A stretch of DNA of 64,000 bases from Geothrix sp. 21YS21S-4 (lineage in GTDB: Bacteria; Acidobacteriota; Holophagae; Holophagales; Holophagaceae): the NCBI RefSeq assembly GCF_030845995.1, contig NZ_CP132719.1:1-64000 (forward strand), read 5' to 3'. The notes under the pieces were generated by a model. It made no database searches. It saw only the letters and a list, made by a program, of their open reading frames with translations, and was not told the origin of the DNA. Within the stretch, counting starts at the first letter, position 1, and every line of letters begins with the position of its first letter. Shown here piece by piece: positions 38,786 to 47,393 of this stretch. A program made the translations under genes and the position numbers.

Positions 38786-41170
38786 ATGGTTCAGTTCAAC
38801 ACCCGAGCGAACGAGATCCTCCTCAAACTGGTCTATTACGGACCGGGTCTCTCGGGTAAAACGACGAACCTGAAATCGCTTCACGCCATGTGCGCGGAAG
38901 CGCACCGCGGCGAGATGTTCTCCGTCAATACGCAGGAGGACCGCACCCTTTTCTTCGACCTGCTGCCCATCAATCTGGGCTACATCTACGGCAACGCGAT
39001 CCACCTCCAGATCTACACCGTGCCGGGCCAGGTCCAGTACGACGCCAGCCGGCGCGTGGTCCTGGGCGGCGCCGACGGCGTGGTGTTCGTGGCGGATTCC
39101 AGCGAAACCAAGATGCAGGACAACGTCGACTCGCTGTCGAACCTGTACCACAACCTCAATGCCAACCGCCTGAACATCAAGCAGATCCCCTTCGTCATCC
39201 AGTACAACAAGCGGGACCTGTCCGACGCGATGCCGGTGGGCGTCATGAACCGGCGATTGAATTTCCGCAGCGTCCCCTACTTCGAATCCGTAGCCAACCG
39301 CGGAACGGGCGTCCTCGACACGTTCCTGTCCATCACCCGCGAGACGGTGGGCTACACCTTCCGCAAGTACCACCTCGACAAGAAGATCAAGGACTTCGAC
39401 GAGATGCTGAATCTCATCGAGTCCAATGTCCGCTCCAGCATGCGGGAGCTGCCTCCGCCTCCCGAAACGGAACCGGAAACCGCCCCCGACACCACCATCC
39501 TCCGCCACAGCAACGTCAGCGTGGCGGACCTGGTGCCCGGCAAGGTCGCCGATGCCCAGGAGCTGCTGGAGGACGCCCTCAAATCCAACATGGAGACCGC
39601 GCGGCTCTATTCGGAGCTGAAGGAGAGCAAGGACGCCCTGGAGAAGAAGAACCAGGAGCTGGGCCAGCTCTACACCCAGCTGGAGCGCGCGAACCAGGAC
39701 AACCTCAAGACGCGGAAGTACCTGGAGGGCCTCATCCAGAACATGGGCGAGGCGGTGATCTCGTTCTCCGCGGATGCCAAGATCCTGACCTGGAACGCCG
39801 CCGCCGAGCGGATCTTCGGCTATTCGCGGCCGGAGATCGTGGGCCGCAGCATGGCCCAGCTCACGCCCGACCACCTGGTGGGCGAACTGGAGCAGGTGAT
39901 CCAGCAGACGATCCGCGGGCAGGTGGTGCGCGACATGCCGACCATCCGCCTGCGCAAGGGCGGGATCGCGTTCCCCGCGAGCATTACCTTCGCTCCCGTC
40001 AGGGGCGCCGACGACCGCGTGGTTGCCTTCTCGGCCCTGGTCCGGGACGCCACCGAGACCCGCGCCCTGGAGGACCGGCTGGTCCATGCCCAGCGGCACG
40101 AGGCCCTGGGCCGGCTCGTTCCCTCCCTTTTTCACGAAGCCGCCAACCGCCTGACGCCGGTTCTGGTCGAAGGCCGGCTGCTGGCCGAATCCGCCCTGGA
40201 GCCCCACCAGGCGGAACAGGCGGCCCGTCTCGTGAAGGCCGTGGATTCGGTCCAGGATCTTCTGCGGCCCCTGCAGACCGTCCTGAATCCCCCCACCCCG
40301 CAGCGCACGGCCACGCAGCTCAACCGCCTCGTGGAAGAGGCTGCGGCCCTGGTGGCGCTCCAGGCCCGAAGCGCGGACGTGGACATCGAACTGAACCTCG
40401 AGCCCAGCCTGCCGGAGACCGCCCTCGACGCCGGCCTCGTCCTGCTGTCGCTCACCAATCTGCTGCTGAACGGGATCCGCACTGCGGCCTTAGCGCCGGT
40501 GAAGCGGCTCCGGGTGGCCACGCGGGCGACGGGCGACGGGCTCCAACTGGTGGTCCAGGATTCCGGGGAGCCGCTCTCCGAGGCGCGCCAGGCCGAAGTG
40601 TTCGATCCCGCCGCCTCGCCCACGGCCGAGGCGCTCGGGCTGCCGGTGGCCGACATCATCGCCCGGCAGCATGGTGGCCGGCTCACCGTCCGCAGCCAGG
40701 AGGGCGTGGGAAACGCCTTCCTGCTGGAACTTCCTCTGGAGGCGGCGCCCGTGGGGGCCCCTGCGCCAATCTCCGCCGGCGGAGGCCTGGCGGGCCGAAG
40801 GGCCCTGGTGGTGGACGACGAGGCCTTCCTGCTGGAATGCCTGGTGGACGCCCTCGAATCCTGGGGCCTGGAGGTGGTGTCCAGCTCCCGCGGAGAAGAG
40901 GCCGTCGAGGAGCTTCAGCGGGGAAGCTTCGACGTGATCGTATCGGACATCCGCATGCCCGGCCTGTCGGGGATGGACCTGTACGAATGGCTGCAGGCCA
41001 ACGCGCCCGCCATGGCCCGGCGGATCCTCTACACCACCGGCGATTCCTTCGACGTGAAGACCCGCGGCTTCCTCGAGAGCACCCAGGTCCCCTACCTGGG
41101 TAAACCTTTCGATCTAAAGCAGCTCCGACAAAGTCTGGAGCGCCTGGTAGAGCTTCCGGTCGAAGCGTGA
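38786..41170 (+). CDS. MglA-type GTPase fused to PAS, histidine kinase and receiver domains
   Basis: 794 residues from the ATG at 38786; longer frames to 38477 are not protein-like. Residues 1-195 are a full MglA-class small GTPase: P-loop GPGLSGKT (19-26), TVPGQVQY (79-85) with the PGQ typical of MglA, and NKRD (141-144). A Pro/Glu linker and a coiled coil (about 250-310) lead to a PAS domain (about 312-420). The kinase domain has His450 in LFHEAANRLTP and an N box (NLLLNGIRTA), but its G boxes are degenerate: DSGEPLS, and LGLPVADII for GxGLG. A receiver domain with Asp721 in VSDIRMPG ends it. It probably couples GTPase state to phosphorelay signalling, perhaps in motility or polarity. Confidence 0.9.
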   Translation: MVQFNTRANEILLKLVYYGPGLSGKTTNLKSLHAMCAEAHRGEMFSVNTQEDRTLFFDLLPINLGYIYGNAIHLQIYTVPGQVQYDASRRVVLGGADGVVFVADSSETKMQDNVDSLSNLYHNLNANRLNIKQIPFVIQYNKRDLSDAMPVGVMNRRLNFRSVPYFESVANRGTGVLDTFLSITRETVGYTFRKYHLDKKIKDFDEMLNLIESNVRSSMRELPPPPETEPETAPDTTILRHSNVSVADLVPGKVADAQELLEDALKSNMETARLYSELKESKDALEKKNQELGQLYTQLERANQDNLKTRKYLEGLIQNMGEAVISFSADAKILTWNAAAERIFGYSRPEIVGRSMAQLTPDHLVGELEQVIQQTIRGQVVRDMPTIRLRKGGIAFPASITFAPVRGADDRVVAFSALVRDATETRALEDRLVHAQRHEALGRLVPSLFHEAANRLTPVLVEGRLLAESALEPHQAEQAARLVKAVDSVQDLLRPLQTVLNPPTPQRTATQLNRLVEEAAALVALQARSADVDIELNLEPSLPETALDAGLVLLSLTNLLLNGIRTAALAPVKRLRVATRATGDGLQLVVQDSGEPLSEARQAEVFDPAASPTAEALGLPVADIIARQHGGRLTVRSQEGVGNAFLLELPLEAAPVGAPAPISAGGGLAGRRALVVDDEAFLLECLVDALESWGLEVVSSSRGEEAVEELQRGSFDVIVSDIRMPGLSGMDLYEWLQANAPAMARRILYTTGDSFDVKTRGFLESTQVPYLGKPFDLKQLRQSLERLVELPVEA

Positions 41171-41216
41171 AAGGGGCCCGCGCCCCATACTAGTGGCTTC
41201 GTGCGAGGAGCCTCCT

Positions 41217-42311
41217 ATGCAGCGCCGTTGGATCTTGGCAGTCATCGTCGGATCGGGCCTCGCGGCCCAGACGCCCCTTCCTCCGCCGGCTCCCGAGCCC
41301 GTGCAGGCTCCGGAGCCGGTTCAGGCCACGCCGCAGGCCGAGCCTCCTGCTCCGAAAGTGGAGGAGCCCAGCGCCCCCAAATCCTTCGACCAGCTCCGCC
41401 CCAGCCAGCGGAAGTTCGCGTACTCCCTCCACCGCACGGCCCTCGCCGCCCATGAACTGGGCTACTACCGCAGCCACCCCAAGGCGGTGGAAGTGCGCGA
41501 CGCGCTGCAGGCCCTGGTGGACGCGCAGGCCGGGCTGCCCGAAAAGGCGCGGGGCGGCGTCCCGGCGGCGGAGGCCTACCTGGCGCGCCTCCGGGCGAAT
41601 CATGGGCTATACGGCGCGGACGGGAAGAAGCTCCTGTTCGACGGCAACTGGAAGGCGCTTCAGGCCTCCGCCCGCGCCGCCGCCAAGGCCGGGGCGCCTG
41701 GGCTGGAAGGCCGCCTCTTGAAGGTGAAGGGCCTCCTGACGGATCCCAAGGTCGACGCCGCGGCGCCCTCCTGGGCCGAGCCTGCGCCCGCCCGGAAGGG
41801 CCGCAAGACCAAGCCCGTGCGGGTGCCGGATGGCTTCGGGGAGCAGAAGGCGGTGCTGACGCTGTGGGTCCGCCGCGCCCAGGCCTGGATCGGCAACGTG
41901 CCGCAGGAAGCGGACGTGAACGGCGAGCGCAAGTCCCGGCGCGCGGCGGACCCGGCTCCGGCGAAGGTCCTGGGCGACCTGGTCGCGTGGTTGGGGAAGG
42001 ATGATCTGGATCTGCTCCGCGATCCGGGCTTCGCGTGGTTCGACCTCCGCTACCTCGGCGCCGAGCCCGGAAAAGAATTCCTCGCCCACGCTTCCGATAT
42101 CGTCGCGGGCAAGGCCCCCGAAGGCGCGCCCGGGGAACTGATCCTGATTCCGGCCCTGGACCCGGTGATGGGCGAGAGCCGGTTCGGCTCGGGCGAGGAG
42201 AAGCGTCCGGTTCTGGCGGAAGTGAAGCAGGGCGCCCCGGCGTCCAGCGTCGCAGCCCAGATGGCGACCTTCGAGAAGGCGGGCCGCAGCCGGGAGATCG
42301 AGGTCAAGTAG
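41217..42311 (+). CDS. Exported protein of unknown function, faint dipeptidyl-peptidase III-like region
   Basis: 364 residues from the ATG at 41217 (GAGGAG upstream). An N-terminal hydrophobic signal-like stretch (RRWILAVIVGSGLAAQTP) is followed by a Pro/Glu/Ala-rich linker (about 20-60). The rest is helical. Segments such as FDQLRPSQRKFAYSLHRTALAAHEL and AYLARLRANHGLYGADGKKLL recall the N-terminal part of M49 dipeptidyl-peptidases, but the HExxxH zinc motif is absent, so no peptidase activity is claimed. The C-terminus ends SREIEVK. It is followed by a terminator shared with the converging regulator gene. Confidence 0.6.
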   Translation: MQRRWILAVIVGSGLAAQTPLPPPAPEPVQAPEPVQATPQAEPPAPKVEEPSAPKSFDQLRPSQRKFAYSLHRTALAAHELGYYRSHPKAVEVRDALQALVDAQAGLPEKARGGVPAAEAYLARLRANHGLYGADGKKLLFDGNWKALQASARAAAKAGAPGLEGRLLKVKGLLTDPKVDAAAPSWAEPAPARKGRKTKPVRVPDGFGEQKAVLTLWVRRAQAWIGNVPQEADVNGERKSRRAADPAPAKVLGDLVAWLGKDDLDLLRDPGFAWFDLRYLGAEPGKEFLAHASDIVAGKAPEGAPGELILIPALDPVMGESRFGSGEEKRPVLAEVKQGAPASSVAAQMATFEKAGRSREIEVK

Positions 42312-42330
42312 ACCTTCGGTTCCTGCGTGA

Positions 42331-42355
42331 AGAGGGGGCGCCCGGCGCCCCCTCT
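42331..42355. terminator. Hairpin between converging genes
   Basis: A perfect 11-bp GC-rich stem (42331-42341 with 42345-42355) and three-base loop, followed rightward by TTCATT. It sits one base before the regulator stop codon at 42357, so it may end transcripts from both sides. Confidence 0.7.
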
Positions 42356-42356
42356 T

Positions 42357-43076
<720 letters not shown>

Positions 43077-43129
43077 GCACACTCCGGGACTGGCTTTGAT
43101 CCTACTAGAATGATTCCCCCGGAGCGCCC

Positions 43130-44080
43130 ATGGACGCCTACTTGAGCATCGTCATTCCCATCTACAACGAGGAGGAGAATATCCCCGTCCTGTGGGAGCG
43201 GCTGTCCCGGGTGATGGCGCAGCACTTCTCGGACCCCGCCAAGCCCTGGGAGATCGTGTTCACGGACGACGGCAGCCGGGACCGCAGCCTGGCCATGCTG
43301 GTGGACATCGTCCAGTCGGAACCCCGCGTGCGCATCGTGGAGTTCAACCGCAACTACGGCCAGCACAGCGCCATCTTCGGCGCCTTCGCCGAAGTGAGGG
43401 GGAAGATCATCGTCACGCTGGACGCCGACCTCCAGAACCCGCCGGAGGAGATCCCCAAGCTGGTGGCCAAGGTCGAGGAGGGCTTCGACGTGGTGGGCGG
43501 CTGGCGCCAGGGCCGCAAGGAGAACGACAGCTTCTTCCGCACCATGCCCAGCAAGATCGTCAACGCCATCACCCGCAAGACCACCGGCGTGAAGCTTCAG
43601 GATTACGGTTGCATGCTGCGGGCCTACAGCCGGGACGTGGTGAACGCCATGCTGCTGTGCAAGGAGCGGTCGAGCTTCATCCCCGCGCTGGCCAACAGCT
43701 TTGCCAAGCGGATCACCGAGGTCCCCGTCGCCCACGCCGAGCGGGCCGCCGGCACCAGCAAGTACGGCCTGTGGAAGCTGATCAACCTCCAGTTCGACCT
43801 GCTGACCAGCTTCAGCCTGCTGCCGCTCCAGGCCCTCAGCGTGTTCGGCGTGATCACCGCGGGCGTCGGGTTCCTGCTGTTCCTGGGGCTGGTGATCTAC
43901 CGCTTCCTGCACCCGGAAGGAACGGCCCAGGGCGTGTTCACCCTGTTCGCCATCCTGTTCTTCTTCGTGGGCTGCCAGTTCGTGGCCTTCGGCCTGCTGG
44001 GCGAGTACATCGGCCGCATCTACCAGGAAGTCCGCGACCGGCCGCGCTACATGGTGAAGAAGATCCATCAGGCCGAGTAG
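43130..44080 (+). CDS. Family 2 glycosyltransferase (ArnC/DPM1-like, membrane-bound)
   Basis: 316 residues. The GT-A domain begins LSIVIPIYNEEENIPVLWERL and has FTDDGSRDRSL and the metal-binding TLDADLQNPPEEI. Two C-terminal membrane segments (VFGVITAGVGFLLFLGLVIY and FTLFAILFFFVGCQFVAFGLL) place it in the group that transfers sugars to undecaprenyl phosphate, such as ArnC, GtrB and dolichol-phosphate mannose synthases. YIGRIYQEVRDRPRY is the typical tail. The sugar is not known. No flippase or acceptor genes are adjacent. Confidence 0.9.
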   Translation: MDAYLSIVIPIYNEEENIPVLWERLSRVMAQHFSDPAKPWEIVFTDDGSRDRSLAMLVDIVQSEPRVRIVEFNRNYGQHSAIFGAFAEVRGKIIVTLDADLQNPPEEIPKLVAKVEEGFDVVGGWRQGRKENDSFFRTMPSKIVNAITRKTTGVKLQDYGCMLRAYSRDVVNAMLLCKERSSFIPALANSFAKRITEVPVAHAERAAGTSKYGLWKLINLQFDLLTSFSLLPLQALSVFGVITAGVGFLLFLGLVIYRFLHPEGTAQGVFTLFAILFFFVGCQFVAFGLLGEYIGRIYQEVRDRPRYMVKKIHQAE

Positions 44081-44094
44081 CCGGCTCCGGCCCG

Positions 44095-45489
44095 TCAGTC
44101 CGGGAGAACCGGGAAGCGCACCTGGACCAGCAGTCCCTGGCCGGAAGCGGGCTCGGAGAGCTGGACCCCGGCCCCGAGGGCGCGGGCGATCTCCTGGACG
44201 ATCGACAATCCGAGCCCGCAACCCGGCGCGCCGTCCTCGTTCAGGCGGCAGAACCGCTCGAACACCCGGACGCGGTCCGCCGGAGGGATGCCCGGCCCGT
44301 CGTCTTCCACCAGGAGCGCGACGGCGTCGTTTTCGCGGCGAAATCCGACCGTGACGGTGCCTCCGGGGGGCGTGTAGCGCAGGGCGTTGTCCACGAGGTT
44401 CGCCACGAGCTCATGGAGCATGGCCGAGGTGGCCGCCACGGGCACCGGCCCGGCCGGGGGGTCCAGTCCCAGGTCGATATCCCTGGCCTGCGCCAGGCCC
44501 GCCAGTTCTTCGAGCACCCGCTGGGCCATCTCCCCCAGATCCGTGGGCGCGAGAGGGCGCGGGTGCTGCGCGCCCGCCTCGGCGCGGGAGAGGCTCAGCA
44601 GCTGGTTCACGAGGCGGGTGCCGTGGCGGACCTCCTGGAAGATGGCCCGAAGGGATTCGCCCTTCTGCTGGGAATCGGCGGTGCGCAGGCCGAAGTTCAC
44701 CTGGGTCTGGAGCACGGCGAAGGGCGTCCGCAGCTGGTGGGCGGCGTTGTCGATGAAGCGGGTCCGCTGGGCGACCTGGGCGTCCAGCCGCTGCACGTAG
44801 TCGTTGATGGCCCCCACCAGAGGCGACAGCTCGGTGGGCACGGGACCGGGATCCAGGGGCTCCAGGGAGCCGGGACGGCGGTTCCGGACGATGCTGCGCA
44901 GGGCCACGAGGCCCTTCAGGCCCCACCGCAGGGACAGTCCCAGCAACGCCGACGCGAGGGCCAGCATCCACAGGCCCTGCCGCAGGCTCCCGGCCCAGAT
45001 CTCCTGGATCATCCGGTCGTGGGCGCGGAAGGTCTGGGCCACCTCGATGATCACCGGCCCCTCGGCGGGCGCGGCAAAGACCGGCTGGGCGTAGGCCACC
45101 ACGCGGACCGGCTGGTCCCGCACCATGGAATCGAAGGCCAGGGATTCCTCGGGGCGCAGAGCCACCGGTGGGGCGGGGAGCTCTGTGTAGCCCGACAGAA
45201 GCGCCCCCCGGGCGGATGCGATCCGGTAGTAGACCCGGTCCTCGTCCTCGGATTCGAACAGCTCCAGGGCCGCCGGCGGGATGGCCACTTCCAGCACGCC
45301 GTCGTCGTACTGGATCTGCTGGGCGATGATGCGGGCCGAGCCCAGGAGCAGCCGGTCCTGGACGCGGCTGGCCGTGGTGCGCGCTTCCCGGAAGGCCAGC
45401 CAGAGGTTGAGCGCCGCCAGGGCGCCCAAGGGCAGGAGCAGCCACAGCAGCAGCCGGGCGCGGAGGCTGGCGGGAAAGCTAGGCCTCAT
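44095..45489 (-). CDS. TctE/QseC-like sensor histidine kinase
   Basis: 464 residues. Two membrane segments (LLLWLLLPLGALAALNLWL and LWMLALASALLGLSL) enclose a periplasmic domain of about 140 residues of the 2CSK_N type found in TctE. The phosphorylated His is in FIDNAAHQLRTPFAVLQTQ. The ATPase domain shows NLVDNALRYTPPGG, DDGPGIP and GCGLGLSIVQEIAR. Its start overlaps the regulator gene by 11 bases. With the adjacent periplasmic binding protein and the divergent carboxylate transporter it likely senses an organic acid or similar ligand. Confidence 0.92.
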   Translation of the reverse strand: MRPSFPASLRARLLLWLLLPLGALAALNLWLAFREARTTASRVQDRLLLGSARIIAQQIQYDDGVLEVAIPPAALELFESEDEDRVYYRIASARGALLSGYTELPAPPVALRPEESLAFDSMVRDQPVRVVAYAQPVFAAPAEGPVIIEVAQTFRAHDRMIQEIWAGSLRQGLWMLALASALLGLSLRWGLKGLVALRSIVRNRRPGSLEPLDPGPVPTELSPLVGAINDYVQRLDAQVAQRTRFIDNAAHQLRTPFAVLQTQVNFGLRTADSQQKGESLRAIFQEVRHGTRLVNQLLSLSRAEAGAQHPRPLAPTDLGEMAQRVLEELAGLAQARDIDLGLDPPAGPVPVAATSAMLHELVANLVDNALRYTPPGGTVTVGFRRENDAVALLVEDDGPGIPPADRVRVFERFCRLNEDGAPGCGLGLSIVQEIARALGAGVQLSEPASGQGLLVQVRFPVLPD

Positions 45490-46153
45490 GGCGGGGTTTC
45501 AGGAGGTAGCCGAGGCCGCGCAGGGTGACGATGACGGCGTCTCCGCACTCCAGCTTCTTCCGCAGGCGGTGGACGTAGATTTCGATGGCGTCGGGGGAGA
45601 CCTCCTCGTCCATGGAGAACACGCTGTCGGCCAGGGCCTTCTTGCTGACGGTCTTGCCGGCCTTCATCATCAGCAGCTCCAGCACGGCGTGCTCCCGGGG
45701 CGTCAGGGCCAGAGACCCGCCGGCCAGAGTGAACACCCGGGCATTGCTGTCGTAGTGAAGGCCGCCGCAGGCGAGGATGGGATTCTTCTGCTGATTGGCC
45801 CGGCGTACCAGGGCCCGCATCCGCGCCTCCAGTTCGGGAACCTCGAAGGGCTTGGCCATGTAATCGTCGGCCCCGGTGTCCAGGCCTTCCACCCGCTCCT
45901 GGATGCCGCCGTGGGCCGTGAGAATGAGGACGGGCACTGCGTTGTGGCGCCCGCGGAGGCGGCGGAGCACCTCGCGGCCGTCCATGGCGGGCAGCGCGAG
46001 GTCGAGAATCACCAGATCGTAGGCCTCCGTGTGCAGCAGGTCGTCCGCCTCGACGCCGTCGAAGGCGCGCTCCACGGTGTACCCGTCCGCCTCCAAGGTG
46101 CGGGCGAGCCACTGGGAGAGCGTCCGGTTGTCTTCGACCAGCAGGATCTTCAT
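45479..46153 (-). CDS. TctD-like OmpR-family response regulator
   Basis: 224 residues. The receiver domain has Glu7-Asp8, phosphoacceptor Asp51 in VILDLALPAMDG and Lys in YMAKPFE. The winged-helix domain includes LTPREHAVLELLMMKAGKTVSKKAL and DAIEIYVHRLRKKLE, very like TctD/QseB. It overlaps the sensor kinase gene and lies 16 bases after the binding-protein gene, so all three are probably one leftward operon that could control the divergent transporter gene. Confidence 0.93.
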   Translation of the reverse strand: MKILLVEDNRTLSQWLARTLEADGYTVERAFDGVEADDLLHTEAYDLVILDLALPAMDGREVLRRLRGRHNAVPVLILTAHGGIQERVEGLDTGADDYMAKPFEVPELEARMRALVRRANQQKNPILACGGLHYDSNARVFTLAGGSLALTPREHAVLELLMMKAGKTVSKKALADSVFSMDEEVSPDAIEIYVHRLRKKLECGDAVIVTLRGLGYLLKPRHEA

Positions 46154-46169
46154 AGGCGCGGCTCCGGGA

Positions 46170-47165
46170 TCAGCGGGCGGCGCCGACGAATTCCAGCGTG
46201 TAGGTGCTGGCCAAATCGATGTTCTTCCCCTGGAGCGATTTTTCGATGCGGGCCATTACCCGCAAGACGGTGGCGGGCCCGTCCTTCGGCATGCGGCCGT
46301 CCGGAATGAAGATGGCCTTGCTGTGGGCCAGGGCCCTCACGTAGGCGGCCTTGTCGCCGGCGTGGAAAGCGGCGGGCACGGCGGAGGCGAGCTCCGCCGC
46401 CGTGTGGGACTGGATGTAGCGGAGCGCCTTGACGAGGGCATTCACCAGCTTCTGCACCTCGGGCTTGTGGCGGGCCATCCAGGCGCTCTGCAGGTAGAGG
46501 CAGGAGGCGGGGTAGGGCCCGCCCAGCGCCCTGGCGGTGTCTTCCGGCGTGCGGAGATCCACCAGCACCCGGGCCTGGCCGCTGTTCAGGAGCCGCGAGG
46601 CGGTGGGATCGGTGGTCATCCCGGCCACGATGGTGCCGCGCGCCATGGCCTCGATGAAGCTGTCGCCGGTGCCGACGGGAATGAAGCTCACCTGGTTCAG
46701 CTTCAGGCCGGCGGACAGGGCGAGGTACCGCGACAGGAACTGGGTCGAGGAGCCGAGGCCGGTGACGCCCAGCGGCTGGTCCTTCAGATCGCCCATGGTC
46801 CGGATGCGAGGCGCCCGGGCCGACACGAGCTCCACCTCTCCGGGCGCCTGGGTGAACTGGATGACCGAGGTGATGGCCTTGCCCTGGGACTGCATGTAGA
46901 TGGTGTGGTCGTAGAAGCCCACGACTCCCTGGACGCTGCCCACGAGAAGCACATCCACCCCGTGGATGCCGGACCACTCGCTGCGCAGCTCCACGTCAAG
47001 GCCCTGCTCCTTGAAGTACCCCAATTGGTCCGCCAGCGCCACGGGCAGGTAGATGAGCTTCTCGATGCCGCCGACCATGAGGACGATGCGCTCGGCGTGA
47101 GCGCGCAGAGGCCCCCCCGCCAGCAGGGCGGCGGCGAGGGCGAGGAGCTGGAGCGCGCGTCGCAT
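46170..47165 (-). CDS. Periplasmic substrate-binding protein (NMT1/SsuA-like), no transporter partner
   Basis: 331 residues from the ATG at 47165 (GGAGG upstream). A signal peptide (MRRALQLLALAAALLAGG, cleavage near AHA) precedes a type II binding fold: YLPVALADQLGYFKEQGLDVEL, LGVTGLGSSTQFLSRYLAL and GDSFIEAMARGTIVAG are typical of NMT1/SsuA ABC binding proteins. No permease or ATPase gene is nearby. Being first in an operon with a TctE-like kinase suggests it presents ligand to the sensor rather than to an importer, but that is inference. Confidence 0.88.
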   Translation of the reverse strand: MRRALQLLALAAALLAGGPLRAHAERIVLMVGGIEKLIYLPVALADQLGYFKEQGLDVELRSEWSGIHGVDVLLVGSVQGVVGFYDHTIYMQSQGKAITSVIQFTQAPGEVELVSARAPRIRTMGDLKDQPLGVTGLGSSTQFLSRYLALSAGLKLNQVSFIPVGTGDSFIEAMARGTIVAGMTTDPTASRLLNSGQARVLVDLRTPEDTARALGGPYPASCLYLQSAWMARHKPEVQKLVNALVKALRYIQSHTAAELASAVPAAFHAGDKAAYVRALAHSKAIFIPDGRMPKDGPATVLRVMARIEKSLQGKNIDLASTYTLEFVGAAR

Positions 47166-47393
47166 GGGTCCTCCGCCGGGGGAGCGGCGGGGCAGGGCAC
47201 CGCGATCCGGAGACGGTTTCCAGGATGGTCGATCCCGCGGATGGGCGCGCGCCCGCGTGACAAAAAGCACATCCGCGGGGGCTGAAAGGGGACTGAAAGG
47301 TTCGGTCTCCAAGATTCCCGACTGACACGGACTCCCCATCCCCCCTTCCACCTTCCGGCCGCTTCGTCGCGGCCTCCTTCCGGGGGCATCCCC
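47166..47393. other. Divergent promoter region
   Basis: 228 bases between the leftward binding-protein/TctDE operon and the rightward DASS transporter gene, so promoters face both ways. CTGAAAGGGGACTGAAAGG at 47283-47301 is an 8-bp direct repeat (CTGAAAGG, 11-base period), one helical turn apart, and could be a regulator site. Confidence 0.45.

Noticed and set aside
41217-42311. Calling this gene a dipeptidyl-peptidase III
   Set aside because: Only weak N-terminal resemblance and no zinc-binding motif.
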